Assembly (NCBI GenBank): GCA_002696035.1
Contig: NZQV01000026.1
Location: 186,001 to 250,000, forward strand
Length of the DNA stretch: 64,000 nt
Source: Balneola sp.
Lineage (GTDB): Bacteria; Bacteroidota; Rhodothermia; Balneolales; Balneolaceae
Reading direction: 5' to 3'
The first letter of the stretch is position 1; every line of letters begins with the position of its first letter. Position numbers and translations under genes: made by a program. The notes below the pieces were generated by a model, which was given only the letters and a program-made list of their open reading frames with translations, made no database searches and was not told the origin of the DNA. Shown here piece after piece: positions 1-8,777 of this stretch.

Positions 1-702
1 CCTTCTTACATTGAAGTAGAATTCGGGGAATACCAAACCGGGCAGCTTGCGGAGTTTTCGGAAGTACAGAATGAACAAGTAGCTCAACGCCCTGATCCTT
101 CTGAAACTCAACCTGAAGAACCCGTTGAAGAAGCTCCCGAGCCTGAAGTTACCCCTCAGCAAGAAATTGAGGAAGAAACTAAGCCGGTTGACCTCGCCGA
201 CCAGCAGGAAGAAATACAGGAAGACCCCGTAAATACACCAGAAACAGAACAAATAGATCCGAATCAAAAGGAAACTGAGCCCCAGGAAGAAGAAGTTGAA
301 ATACCACCCGTGGCACAGGAAAACGAAACCGTAACTGAAGGTGCTGACGAAAGCGGTGATGAAGACGGGGCCCGTGGCGACATGAATTCGGATCAGGGCA
401 TTGGGAATGATGAGGAAAAAACATCTCCTTACGAATTGAAGTGGGAGGGTGAAATTGACCGCTCGCCCATGGTACAACCTCTTCCTCAAAACTCAGCCAA
501 TACAGAGGCTGTTATTACCGTTCGTTTTGAAGTTCGCCCCGATGGAACTGTTGGACGCGTAATACCCCTCAAAAAAATGAATCCTGAGCTGGAACGGGAA
601 GTTATGAGCACGCTCCGAACCTGGCGCTTTTCTCGACTACCTAGCGGTGTCCCCCAGGAAACCCAATGGGGTACCATCACCTTCCGCTTTGTTTTTGATT
701 AG
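1..702 (+). CDS. TonB-family energy transducer, C-terminal part (5' end outside window)
   Basis: The reading frame is open from base 1, so the gene begins before the window and 233 residues are visible. A proline/glutamate-rich linker (roughly visible residues 20-110, with repeated PEEP/EEP/QEE) resembles the periplasm-spanning segment of TonB. The last ~85 residues match a TonB C-terminal domain: 'ITVRFEVRPDGTVGRV', then 'LEREVMSTLRTWRFSRLP' and a final 'ITFRFVFD' strand. TonB proteins transmit inner-membrane proton-motive force from ExbB/ExbD to outer-membrane receptors. The transmembrane anchor is not in view. The linker is far more acidic than the Lys-Pro linkers of enterobacterial TonB. 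An AgmX/PglI-type periplasmic protein with a TonB_C domain cannot be excluded. Confidence 0.8.
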   Translation, partial: PSYIEVEFGEYQTGQLAEFSEVQNEQVAQRPDPSETQPEEPVEEAPEPEVTPQQEIEEETKPVDLADQQEEIQEDPVNTPETEQIDPNQKETEPQEEEVEIPPVAQENETVTEGADESGDEDGARGDMNSDQGIGNDEEKTSPYELKWEGEIDRSPMVQPLPQNSANTEAVITVRFEVRPDGTVGRVIPLKKMNPELEREVMSTLRTWRFSRLPSGVPQETQWGTITFRFVFD

Positions 703-848
703 GTTCTCAAGTCTGATCTAAGACTTCGCCTGACCATTGGAACAAGCTTGACCTAACTATCAAGCACGCTGCATAAAAAACCAAGAAATGGTCTGACGAA
801 TAAAACAAAAGGTGAAACAGGGTCCAAGGACTCTAAAAACCCCGAGCT

Positions 849-1895
849 CTAATCTTTAGGATTTTTTTTCTCTTCAGCAGAAGTTTTTGAATCCTCCGAT
901 CCGTGTTTTATATCCTCATCCTTATCAGAATTAAAACCGGAGCGCACGTGCAGATCTCGCTGTGGGAATGGGATCTCGATATCATATTCAGCAAACTTAC
1001 GCACAATTGCCTGATTGAGTCGGTTTAGTACCTGATACCGTTGTTTTACATCCCGAATCCATACAAATAATTTCATGTCCCAGGAGGAGTCTCCAAAGTT
1101 ACGGAGCTGCACATCATGAGAGGGATGCTTCATCACATCTTCACTTTCCTCGGCTACTTCATTCAATGCCTTTAGCACTTTATCGAGATCGGAGGAATAG
1201 GATACGCCTACATCTACCCCCAAGCGGTAGGTAGGATCCCCATGCGAAAAGTTGATCACATCCTTCGACACAAACTCGGAGTTCGGTACAATGATAGAGA
1301 TATTATCTAAGGTCTTCACTTTGGTTGAACGGATGTTTATTTCTTCAACATCACCCTCAATATTATTCACCGAAACACGATCCCCAACACTAATCGGTCG
1401 CTCAAAAAGCACGATCAAACCTGAAATAAAATTCGAGGTTACGTTTTGAAGGCCAAAACCAATACCAACAGAGAGGAAACCGAAGATCACCGCGAGTCCC
1501 GTCATATTAATGCCCAGGAACTGGAATGAAATAAAGATCCCTATCACAACAATGATGTATTGCGACATCCGTGAAAGCGTATACCTCAAACCACCATCAT
1601 TTACGAAACGTGGCAAGATTCGCTTGTTAAGTACCCGCTTTACGAAAGAAGCCAGAAAGGAAAAACCGACCAACAGCAAAATAAAGATGATCAGCTTCAG
1701 AAATGTAACCGGCGTGTTCTGTATGGAAAACAGGTGAACCTGAAGCAGGTCCCAGATATACTGGAAAGTATCTGCCAGAGTATAATCGGATGGGTCGGGA
1801 AGCTGCATGGCCGAATCCGCAGATATTATACTGCCTCCACTATCGGGAGCTAATGAATCAATTTGAGTCGGCTGGGTTGTAGGGAGTTGTTTCAT
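849..1895 (-). CDS. MscS-family small-conductance mechanosensitive ion channel
   Basis: The product is 348 residues if the ATG at 1895 is used; a GTG at 1937 would add 14 residues. I prefer the ATG because a promoter-like TTTG-N19-TATTTTCC (1924-1954) and a terminator-like hairpin (1961-1989) lie just upstream. Three hydrophobic segments are followed by the canonical MscS pore and beta region: 'VIFGFLSVGIGFGLQNV', 'FISGLIVLFERPISVGDRV' and 'IRSTKVKTLDNISIIVPN'. The C-terminal cage domain ends in a charged, lysine-rich tail. Family members open under membrane tension to release solutes during hypo-osmotic shock. The gene stands alone on the minus strand, with an AT-rich lipoprotein gene divergently upstream. 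Confidence 0.88.
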   Translation of the reverse strand: MKQLPTTQPTQIDSLAPDSGGSIISADSAMQLPDPSDYTLADTFQYIWDLLQVHLFSIQNTPVTFLKLIIFILLLVGFSFLASFVKRVLNKRILPRFVNDGGLRYTLSRMSQYIIVVIGIFISFQFLGINMTGLAVIFGFLSVGIGFGLQNVTSNFISGLIVLFERPISVGDRVSVNNIEGDVEEINIRSTKVKTLDNISIIVPNSEFVSKDVINFSHGDPTYRLGVDVGVSYSSDLDKVLKALNEVAEESEDVMKHPSHDVQLRNFGDSSWDMKLFVWIRDVKQRYQVLNRLNQAIVRKFAEYDIEIPFPQRDLHVRSGFNSDKDEDIKHGSEDSKTSAEEKKNPKD

Positions 1896-1923
1896 GTGTC
1901 TCACGAAATTAGAGTTAGTCTTC

Positions 1924-1954
1924 GGAAAATAACGCACCTAAGGTAATCATCAAA
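1924..1954 (-). promoter_or_regulatory. Bacteroidota-type promoter candidate for the MscS gene
   Basis: On the minus strand there is TTTG (1951-1954), a 19-base spacer, and TATTTTCC (1924-1931). This approximates the TTTG / TAnnTTTG promoter of this phylum and lies about 30 bp upstream of the chosen ATG. The -7 box deviates at its end, so the call is tentative. Confidence 0.4.
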
Positions 1955-1960
1955 GAAACA

Positions 1961-1989
1961 AAAAAGGCCAACCGAATGGTCAGCCTTTA
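1961..1989 (-). terminator. Intrinsic terminator-like hairpin, minus-strand polarity
   Basis: Read on the minus strand, an 11-bp stem (with two G-U pairs) closes a 4-nt loop and is followed by a T run. On the plus strand the two wobbles become A-C mismatches, so the functional polarity is minus. It sits upstream of the MscS promoter, so it would insulate that promoter from minus-strand read-through. No minus-strand gene now ends nearby. Confidence 0.6.
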
Positions 1990-2130
1990 TTTCCAGGTAT
2001 ATACTGTAATGCGTTCTGATGGAGAGGGTTCCAAACCAATTCAAATTATGTTCCTTTTTGGGTAGTAAAAAATTGGAATAGTTATTCTAAAATAATTATA
2101 TCTAATGAGTACAAAATAAATAATCGGGTT

Positions 2131-3213
2131 ATGAGAACTATTGCTTTCTATATCATTATTTCAGCTTTTATATTTTCGGGCTGCAAACTTCTACAACCTA
2201 AATCTGTTTCAATCAACGATTCCGATTTAGAAAATAATTCAAATCTCGTTGAGGCCTCTCCAGATTATTATCTGGAATTTATAGGTTTAAAAAATTACAC
2301 AGCCCAACAGGTTGTCGATTCAATGAGGGCAAAACAAGGCAACACCGTTACCGGAGCAAAAGTGTTAAACGCATGCAGCGCCGTTATGCAAAGGGATCTT
2401 GGATTTGAATATTCCTCTTCTAAATTTGTTAACCCTAATTATGGATATATAACTTTAATTGAGTCTAAACCTGATTATGGGGTTGTTGAAAAGTCCCTTC
2501 CCAAAGACTCATTGGCGATCATAGAACATTGGTTCCCGGACGGCAAGGACATTAGTGATCCTGCTAACAAATTTTCAATGAATTTTTATTTACAATTCCT
2601 GAGAACTGATGGTGAGAAGCTTTCCATGAAGTATAAATTGATCTACAATAAATATGCTACGGAGGAGGAAAGGGAATTCACTGATGGGATCTTATCGCAC
2701 ATTAATCAATTAGATATGTCGAAGGAACTTCCATTAGCCAGAGAAACATTGAGATCAGACGGAAATTTAGCTAATCGATATATGGCACTAATCATTTTAA
2801 TGAGGTCCATGCCTACCAATAACGATCTTGGTTTAATTTTTGAGCAGTATTTTTATGATGACAATCACCTCAAGTCCTTCAGCACGTATGTTCTTCGTGA
2901 ATCTATTAAGCTCCGCCCTGATTTTGATTGGAGCAATACAACACATTCGGTAAGAAATCTGATCAATGGTGCTGCCGTCCATGACTATGACACCATTCTA
3001 AAAATATTAACCGACAACAATTTTTCTCCTGAGCTTGCTGACCAGGTATTAGATCCTCGCTCTCCTATACTTCAGGACTACCTCAACGCTTATGAATCGA
3101 GCATGAGTGAGAAAGCATTGAATTTAATTAAGCAATTGAGTGGTGATAAGGTTAATAACAAGAAAGAGGCCAACCAATGGTTGGCCTCTCAATATCATAA
3201 GGTTCAAAAATAG
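2131..3213 (+). CDS. Uncharacterised lipoprotein
   Basis: The 360-residue product starts with a short signal peptide and a lipobox, 'FIFSGC', with the acylated cysteine at residue 18. I recognise no domain in the mature part. It is rich in Asn, Asp, Leu and Lys and appears mainly helical toward the C-terminus. Codon use is visibly more AT-rich than in neighbouring genes (many aaa, att, tta, aat codons), suggesting more recent acquisition or relaxed constraint. The gene is divergent from the MscS gene and convergent with glycogen phosphorylase. Its last codons contain a perfect inverted repeat (3165-3189) that probably terminates the opposing gene. Probably membrane-attached in the envelope; function unknown. 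Confidence 0.7.
   Translation: MRTIAFYIIISAFIFSGCKLLQPKSVSINDSDLENNSNLVEASPDYYLEFIGLKNYTAQQVVDSMRAKQGNTVTGAKVLNACSAVMQRDLGFEYSSSKFVNPNYGYITLIESKPDYGVVEKSLPKDSLAIIEHWFPDGKDISDPANKFSMNFYLQFLRTDGEKLSMKYKLIYNKYATEEEREFTDGILSHINQLDMSKELPLARETLRSDGNLANRYMALIILMRSMPTNNDLGLIFEQYFYDDNHLKSFSTYVLRESIKLRPDFDWSNTTHSVRNLINGAAVHDYDTILKILTDNNFSPELADQVLDPRSPILQDYLNAYESSMSEKALNLIKQLSGDKVNNKKEANQWLASQYHKVQK
3165..3189 (-). terminator. Terminator hairpin of glycogen phosphorylase embedded in the opposing gene's 3' end
   Basis: A perfect 11-bp stem (3165-3175 / 3179-3189) closes a 3-nt loop. Read on the minus strand it is followed by the T-rich ttcttgttatt and lies 42 bp past the glgP stop. It is also coding sequence of the convergent lipoprotein gene. 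Its arm resembles that of the hairpin at 1961-1989 (shared aggccaacc). Confidence 0.65.
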
Positions 3214-3230
3214 ACTAGTATATCTTCAGC

Positions 3231-5705
3231 CTATTTCAAGCTTACTTTAGGTGCTTGCCAGATCTCATCATTGTAATCGTTAATGGTGCGGTCACTGGAG
3301 AATTTTCCGATGTTGGCGGTATTGAGAATCGCCATGCGGTTCCAGTCTTCCTGATCCTTGAATGCCTTAGAAACTTCGTCCTGCTTGTTTACATAGGCTT
3401 CAAAATCTGCCAGTACCATAAAGTAATCACCTTCATGTAGCAGCGCACTGATGATCGGCTCGAACAGGGATTTATCTCCATTACTAAAGAATCCATCCCG
3501 GATTTGGTCGACCGCTTCCTTCAGTTCTTCGTTGGCATTGTAATAATCCCACGGGTTATAACCTTCACGCCGCAGCTTTTCGATCTCCTCTTCTTCCAAT
3601 CCAAAGATGAAGATATTGTCATCACCAACTTCTTCTTTGATCTCCACATTCGCGCCATCAAGTGTACCGATCGTGAGCGCGCCGTTGAGGGCAAACTTCA
3701 TGTTTCCGGTTCCGGATGCTTCCATTCCTGCTGTAGAAATTTGCTCGGAGAGATTCGCTGCGGGAATAAGTTTTTCGGCCAGTGTAACGCTGTAGTTCTG
3801 AAGGAATACACACTTCAGCTTCTTATTGGTTTCCGGATCATTATTCACTACATCTGCAATACTGTTGATCAGTTTGATGTGCAGCTTCGCCATTGTGTAA
3901 CCCGGAGCCGCTTTCCCCGCAAATATCACCGTCCGTGGGCTAATATCGAGATCAGGATTTTCTTTGAGACGGTTGTATAACGTGATCACGTGCAGTGCTG
4001 CCATCAGCTGACGTTTATACTCGTGAATTCTCTTGATCTGAATGTCGAACATAGAGTTCGGATCAACATCCACGTCGTTGTGCTCCTTGATATATTCTGC
4101 AAGACGTTTCTTGTTCTCCAGCTTGATCTCTACAAATTTCTCGCGGAATTTTTTGTCATCCGCAAACTTGTTGATCTTCTTTAGCTCATCCAGATCCGTG
4201 ACCCAGTCATCTCCAATTTTATCAGAAATGAGATCAGATAGTTCAGGATTACATTGCTTTAGCCAGCGACGTGGAGTAATTCCATTCGTCTTATTGGTGA
4301 ATTTGTCGGGATACAGTTCCGCAAAATCTTTGAACATAGATTGCTTCAGCAAGCGGGAGTGCATAGCAGCAACACCGTTCACTTTTTTAGCTCCTACAAT
4401 TCCAAGGTGGGCCATGTGAACAACCGGGTGCTCGCCTTCACTTACAATACTCATGCGATTCATTCGATTCTTGTCATCGCCCAGATCCACTTTCACTTTA
4501 TCCAGAAAGCGACGGTTAATTTCGTAGATGATATTCAGGTGTCTTGGCAACAGATTCCGAACCAGGGAAACCGGCCATTTCTCCAGCGCTTCCGGTAATA
4601 GAGTGTGATTAGTGTATGCCATGGAATCTACCGTGATGTCCCAGGCTTTATCCCAGCTCATCCCTTCTTCATCCAACAGATATCGCATCAGCTCCGGAAT
4701 TGCCAGGTTGGGGTGCGTATCGTTGCACTGAATAGAAACTTTTTCGGGGAACTTGGTGAAGTCATCCGTCTGCTTTTTAAAGCGCCGGATGATATCCTGC
4801 ATAGATGCAGAAACAAGAAAATACTCCTGCTTTAGTCGCAATTCCTGCCCCACAAATACTTTGTCATTGGGATAAAGTACACGTGAAATGTTCTGCTCAA
4901 GCTGATTATCACGAACGGCGTCAATGTACTGCCCCTGATTAAAACTTTTCAGGTCAATGGCGGAAGATGATTCCGCTTTCCACAATCGCAGATAATTTAC
5001 CACTCCATTATCGTAACCGGGAATGGGTGTGTCGTAAGCAACCGCTTTAACGCGATGCGTGTTTTCCCAGCCATAACGGGTATCGCCATTACTTCCACTT
5101 ACCGTAGCTTGATTTCCGTAGAACTCAACCGGGTATTGAACTTTAGGGCGAACCAGATCCCATGGATTTCCATATTTCAACCATAGATCCGGGCGTTCTA
5201 TCTGGTACCCATCCTGAATTTTTTGGTAGAAGATGCCGTAGTCGTAACGGATCCCGTGACCAATAGCCGGAATTCCCAGTGTAGCCATCGAATCGAGGAA
5301 ACAAGCTGCAAGGCGACCTAAACCTCCGTTTCCAAGCCCGGCATCCCATTCCTGATCGCGGATGTCTTCATAGGAAAGGTCAACTTCACCCAATGCTTCT
5401 GCTACAACATCGCGGACATCAAGGTTCACCAACATGTTATCCATCAGGCGACCTATCAGGTATTCCATTGAGAGGTAATACACCCGTTTGGCATCGGTTT
5501 TATAATAATGCTGCTGGGTTTTCAACATCCGGTCGTTTAGCCGATCCATAATGGTGAGCGCCACGCTTTTGTATTTATCCCAGTTGGTAGTGGAATATTC
5601 ATCTTTAGCCAGCGTATGGCGGAGGTGCAACTTAATATCTTCGCGAAGTGAATCCTTATCCATTCCGGACCGGGTGTTCACATTTGTACTTTTTTTCTTA
5701 CTCAT
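3231..5705 (-). CDS. glgP: Glycogen/starch/maltodextrin phosphorylase
   Basis: The 824-residue GT35 enzyme has the usual family length. It phosphorolyses alpha-1,4-glucan from the non-reducing end to give glucose-1-phosphate. The N-terminal signature 'VYYLSMEYLIGRLMDNML' is clear. The pyridoxal-phosphate site 'EASGTGNMKFALNGALTIG' places the PLP lysine at about residue 670. Other family blocks are 'GLGNGGLGRLAACFLDSMA' and 'IQCNDTHPNLAIPELMRYL'. It starts with ATG. It is transcribed alone; the next upstream minus-strand gene, ispE, is separated by a repeat-rich gap. No other glycogen gene is in the window. GlgP and MalP cannot be distinguished from sequence alone. Confidence 0.96.
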   Translation of the reverse strand: MSKKKSTNVNTRSGMDKDSLREDIKLHLRHTLAKDEYSTTNWDKYKSVALTIMDRLNDRMLKTQQHYYKTDAKRVYYLSMEYLIGRLMDNMLVNLDVRDVVAEALGEVDLSYEDIRDQEWDAGLGNGGLGRLAACFLDSMATLGIPAIGHGIRYDYGIFYQKIQDGYQIERPDLWLKYGNPWDLVRPKVQYPVEFYGNQATVSGSNGDTRYGWENTHRVKAVAYDTPIPGYDNGVVNYLRLWKAESSSAIDLKSFNQGQYIDAVRDNQLEQNISRVLYPNDKVFVGQELRLKQEYFLVSASMQDIIRRFKKQTDDFTKFPEKVSIQCNDTHPNLAIPELMRYLLDEEGMSWDKAWDITVDSMAYTNHTLLPEALEKWPVSLVRNLLPRHLNIIYEINRRFLDKVKVDLGDDKNRMNRMSIVSEGEHPVVHMAHLGIVGAKKVNGVAAMHSRLLKQSMFKDFAELYPDKFTNKTNGITPRRWLKQCNPELSDLISDKIGDDWVTDLDELKKINKFADDKKFREKFVEIKLENKKRLAEYIKEHNDVDVDPNSMFDIQIKRIHEYKRQLMAALHVITLYNRLKENPDLDISPRTVIFAGKAAPGYTMAKLHIKLINSIADVVNNDPETNKKLKCVFLQNYSVTLAEKLIPAANLSEQISTAGMEASGTGNMKFALNGALTIGTLDGANVEIKEEVGDDNIFIFGLEEEEIEKLRREGYNPWDYYNANEELKEAVDQIRDGFFSNGDKSLFEPIISALLHEGDYFMVLADFEAYVNKQDEVSKAFKDQEDWNRMAILNTANIGKFSSDRTINDYNDEIWQAPKVSLK

Positions 5706-5720
5706 AAATCTTTTTTCTAT

Positions 5721-5884
5721 TGATATAGTGATACGGTGAAGAGTGATATGGTGATATAGTGATTAGGTGAGGTTCCCGATTCAATCTTCAAAGATAGTAT
5801 ATTACTTTTTCGACTGTTTAATTAGGTTTGAATGGTGAAATCCAACTCCATCACTATATCACCCTTCACTATATCACTTTATCA
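5721..5884. repeat. Paired inverted arrays of a ~8-bp GTGATATA-type repeat
   Basis: The left array (5721-5770) contains gtga units about every 8 bp (gtgatacg, gtgaaga, gtgatatg, gtgatata, gtgattag). The right array (about 5850-5888) is its inverse (tcactata, tcaccct, tcactata, tcacttta). The segments 5721-5754 and 5851-5884 form a 34-bp inverted repeat with 5 mismatches by hand alignment, about 96 bp apart. An exact 13-bp pair is 5751-5763 / 5850-5862. The right array supplies the ispE stop codon, so the element abuts or entered the end of that gene. Confidence 0.8.
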
Positions 5885-6754
5885 CCCTTCTTTTAAATAA
5901 ATTCCTTGGTCCGGCTTGAAATTTGGTCTTGTCAGGTTCGCCGGAAAACCGAGTTTATGAAACGACTCATACGCATTAATTGCAACAAAATCCTGTTCAA
6001 AAACACCAAAAACACTGGAACCGCTTCCACTCATACTGGCGTACTGAGCACCAAACTCGTAGAATTGATCTTTAAGGTTCCCAACTAGATGGAGGCGCGG
6101 AAATACCACCTTCTCCAAGTCGTTCATTAGCAAATACTCCCACTCATCGGGATCTTCGTCCACAAGCACATTCTTCAACGAGAAATCCGGCTCGGGATTA
6201 GGCTCACAAAACTGATAGGCTTCCGCCGTACTGCTTTCAATATTTGGGTATACCGTTACGATCCAGGAATCCGGTTGAATATCCAGAGGCTCGATCTCAT
6301 CACCAAGTCCTGTCGCAAAACCAGCTTCGCCTTTTATGAAAAAGGGAACATCTGCCCCAAGCTTTTGCCCCAGCCTGATCAGGTCATCCTGTGACAAACC
6401 CAGATTTGCGATCTTATTCATCATTCGCAGAATAGTGGCTGCATTACTACTGCCGCCGCCTAATCCTGCTCCAATCGGGATATTTTTTTCCACTTTGATA
6501 TTATACTCATCTTTCAGCCCGGCCTCTTGCTGTAACAAACGTATGGCTTTAACGATCAGATTCGATTCATCTACCGGAATTTTTGGATCGCTCATCTCCA
6601 GATGCATGCGTCCGGGAGTCACTTCAAAACGATCGCTCCATTCAATGAAAACAAAACCCGTTTCTATACTGTGATATCCATTTTCAAGTTTCTCGAGCAC
6701 ATTCAGCCCAAGGTTAATTTTTGCGTGGGAATTGGAGATCCAAAGTTCAGCCAT
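5882..6754 (-). CDS. ispE: 4-diphosphocytidyl-2-C-methyl-D-erythritol kinase
   Basis: The 290-residue GHMP kinase phosphorylates the 2-OH of CDP-methylerythritol in the non-mevalonate isoprenoid (MEP) pathway. It has an N-terminal 'SHAKINLGLNVLEKLENGYH' block, the ATP-binding glycine-rich loop 'PIGAGLGGGSSNAATIL', and the C-terminal 'ASMSGSGSSVFGVF' motif. Its ATG (6754) overlaps the end of the upstream cca gene by 8 bp, so the two are probably translationally coupled. Its last codon and stop (ggg tga) fall inside a repeat array (5850-5888). Length is normal for the family. Confidence 0.95.
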   Translation of the reverse strand: MAELWISNSHAKINLGLNVLEKLENGYHSIETGFVFIEWSDRFEVTPGRMHLEMSDPKIPVDESNLIVKAIRLLQQEAGLKDEYNIKVEKNIPIGAGLGGGSSNAATILRMMNKIANLGLSQDDLIRLGQKLGADVPFFIKGEAGFATGLGDEIEPLDIQPDSWIVTVYPNIESSTAEAYQFCEPNPEPDFSLKNVLVDEDPDEWEYLLMNDLEKVVFPRLHLVGNLKDQFYEFGAQYASMSGSGSSVFGVFEQDFVAINAYESFHKLGFPANLTRPNFKPDQGIYLKEG

Positions 6755-8162
6755 TGTTTAAAAAATCGTCTTTGTGTTTCATCATAAATTCAAAAGCAGC
6801 ATCATGATCGTTGGGAATATCCCCATTCAGGATCGCTTCTTTTACCGCATCTTTCACATCACCCACCGTTCTGCTTGGCTTGATGTTGAGCGCCTGCATG
6901 ATTTCATCCCCGGAAAGTGGATTTTTCCAGTTGCGAATGCGGTCTTTTTCTTCTACTTCTTTGATGCGCTGCTCTACATAATCAAAGTTCTGCTGATATT
7001 TTTCCTGCTTATACTCATTTTTTGTGGTCACATCAGCACGGCATAATTTCATCAGGTCGTCGATGTCATCACCGGCCTCATAAATTAGGCGGCGAATGGC
7101 AGAATCCGAAACCTCATCTGAAACCAAGGCAATGGGTCGTAAATGTAGCCGCACCAGCTTACGCACATACCGCATGCGTTCATCAAGGGGAAGTCCAAGC
7201 CGACGAAAAATTCGTTTGGTCCATTTTGCGCCGAGAGCATCATGTCCGTGAAAGGTCCAGCCCGCTTTTTTATGAAATCGCTGGGTGGGAGGCTTGGCGA
7301 TATCATGCATAATGGCCGACCAGCGCAGCCACAGGTCAGCGCCCAGTTCTATCACATTATCCAGTACTTTAAGGGTGTGCCAGAAATTATCTTTATGCCG
7401 AACACCGTTAACTTCCTTCACACCATGCAGTTCGTGCATCTCCGGGAAAAACTCTTTCAACAAACCGGTTTTAAAAAGCATAGTAAAACCCAGGGAGGGT
7501 TGATCGCTCATAATGATCTTATTCAGCTCCTCAATAATACGCTCTTTGGAGATGATATTGATACGGCCCGACATTTCCGTGATAGCCTCAAAGGTTTCTT
7601 CTTGGATCCTGAAATTGAGCTGAGAGGCAAAACGGATGGCGCGCATCATGCGAAGCGGATCATCACTGAAGGTTTGATGCGGATCGATAGGCGTTTTAAT
7701 ATTCTCGTTTCTGAGATCTTCCATCCCGTTAAACGGATCAATGAGCTCACCGTAATTTTCTTTATTCAGCGACCAGGAAAGTGCATTGATGGTAAGATCG
7801 CGCCGGAGCTGATCGTCCTCCAGCGTGCCATCTTCAACAAGGGGCTTGCGAGAATTTTTGCGATAGCTTTCTTTGCGGGCTCCCACAAATTCCAGTTCCA
7901 GCTCGCCAAACTTCACCTGAGCGGTTCCAAATTGCTTGTAAACCGCCAGCGATGATCCCTCGATCCTCGATGCAACTTCCTTAGCCAGATCTATTCCGGA
8001 GCCTACTGTAACAAAGTCGAGATCCATTTCTCCTTCTTTAACACGGCCCAGATAATAGTCGCGAACGTAGCCGCCTACAACGTATGCGGGCACGCCGAGC
8101 GACTCAGCTGCATCACGGATGGTTGAAAATACAGTTTGATGTAGTTGTGGTATGTTTTTCAT
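6747..8162 (-). CDS. cca: CCA tRNA nucleotidyltransferase / poly(A) polymerase-type, with HD domain
   Basis: The protein is 471 residues from the ATG at 8162; a TTG at 8171 would add three. It is a class II nucleotidyltransferase that builds or repairs the tRNA 3' CCA end. The motif 'YVVGGYVRDYYLGR', the catalytic acidic pair in 'EMDLDFVTVGSG', the 'RRDLTINALSW' motif and 'DDPLRMMRAIRFASQL' occur in order. A C-terminal HD phosphohydrolase-like domain follows ('WSAIMHDIAKPPTQRF', 'GHDALGA'), as in many bacterial PcnB/Cca proteins. It is the first gene of a two-gene unit with ispE. A poly(A) polymerase role cannot be separated by sequence, but with no second homologue in view CCA addition is the natural assignment. 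Confidence 0.9.
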   Translation of the reverse strand: MKNIPQLHQTVFSTIRDAAESLGVPAYVVGGYVRDYYLGRVKEGEMDLDFVTVGSGIDLAKEVASRIEGSSLAVYKQFGTAQVKFGELELEFVGARKESYRKNSRKPLVEDGTLEDDQLRRDLTINALSWSLNKENYGELIDPFNGMEDLRNENIKTPIDPHQTFSDDPLRMMRAIRFASQLNFRIQEETFEAITEMSGRINIISKERIIEELNKIIMSDQPSLGFTMLFKTGLLKEFFPEMHELHGVKEVNGVRHKDNFWHTLKVLDNVIELGADLWLRWSAIMHDIAKPPTQRFHKKAGWTFHGHDALGAKWTKRIFRRLGLPLDERMRYVRKLVRLHLRPIALVSDEVSDSAIRRLIYEAGDDIDDLMKLCRADVTTKNEYKQEKYQQNFDYVEQRIKEVEEKDRIRNWKNPLSGDEIMQALNIKPSRTVGDVKDAVKEAILNGDIPNDHDAAFEFMMKHKDDFLNNG

Positions 8163-8262
8163 GTGTTCCAAAGCACCGCAAAGATAGGAATGTTATTCGT
8201 TGCTTTCAGATGTTAACCAAGATATTTTAGCCGGACTAATTTCTTAAATCATATATCCCCAT

Positions 8263-8706
8263 ATGCGAGTTTATTTACTCCTACTTACTGTTTCTTTTTT
8301 CTTGATCTCCTGTGAACCTACACGAAGAGCTGCTCCTCCATTACCGCCTGGAGTTGAACGGGGACAAACCTGGGAAGAATCCGCTGACCATGGCTATACA
8401 GATGATATTTACATCACTCCAAGTTACACTACGTATCCATTGAAAGGTGCCCGAAATCTTCTGAATGCATTACATTCTACCTATCGAACCGAAAGCTGTA
8501 ATAATGCTCCTCGAAAGGCAACTATTCGTTATGTCATCAGCGAGGAAGGTGAAGTGATGAACATTCACCCAATTACACAATTAGAAAGCACGTGTGTAGA
8601 TAAAATTAGGGATGCTATACAAAAGTTTGAGTTCTTCCCGGCAGAACACAACGACCGATCTGTTAAAATGCTGATGGCAATTACTTTTAGCCGCGACAGG
8701 TTGTAA
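8263..8706 (+). CDS. Small lipoprotein with TonB_C-like domain (copy 1)
   Basis: The 147-residue lipoprotein has the lipobox 'LISC' (Cys17). After a proline-rich stretch ('PPLPPGVERG') the C-terminal half resembles a TonB C-terminal fold: 'ATIRYVISEEGEVMNIHP', then a helix 'VDKIRDAIQKFEFFPAEH' and a last strand 'VKMLMAITF'. It forms a tandem pair with the next gene: gapless, equal length, about 64 of 147 residues identical by hand count. Two conserved cysteines (in 'TESCNN' and 'STCVDK') could form a disulphide outside the cytoplasm. It lacks a transmembrane anchor or long linker, so it is not an ordinary TonB. Function unknown. Confidence 0.75.
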   Translation: MRVYLLLLTVSFFLISCEPTRRAAPPLPPGVERGQTWEESADHGYTDDIYITPSYTTYPLKGARNLLNALHSTYRTESCNNAPRKATIRYVISEEGEVMNIHPITQLESTCVDKIRDAIQKFEFFPAEHNDRSVKMLMAITFSRDRL

Positions 8707-8777
8707 GTTGTTTTCATATCAATTCAAAAAATTAGCCTCTCGTAACTGAAAATATATTATACCTCAATATTAAGAGC

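Noticed and set aside
1896-1937. GTG start of the MscS gene at 1937
   Set aside because: It would place the start before the best promoter match and only 24 bp from a terminator hairpin; the ATG at 1895 fits better, though not proven.
3504-3980. 158-codon plus-strand ORF opposite glycogen phosphorylase
   Set aside because: Falls entirely within highly conserved glgP coding sequence, including the PLP site.
5721-5888. CRISPR-like reading of the GTGATATA arrays
   Set aside because: Units are only ~8 bp with no 25-40 bp spacers, and the two arrays are inverted, not direct repeats.
7242-7955. Long plus-strand ORF (237 codons) opposite cca
   Set aside because: It is antisense to a well-conserved nucleotidyltransferase; composition is that of a complementary-frame shadow with no domain.
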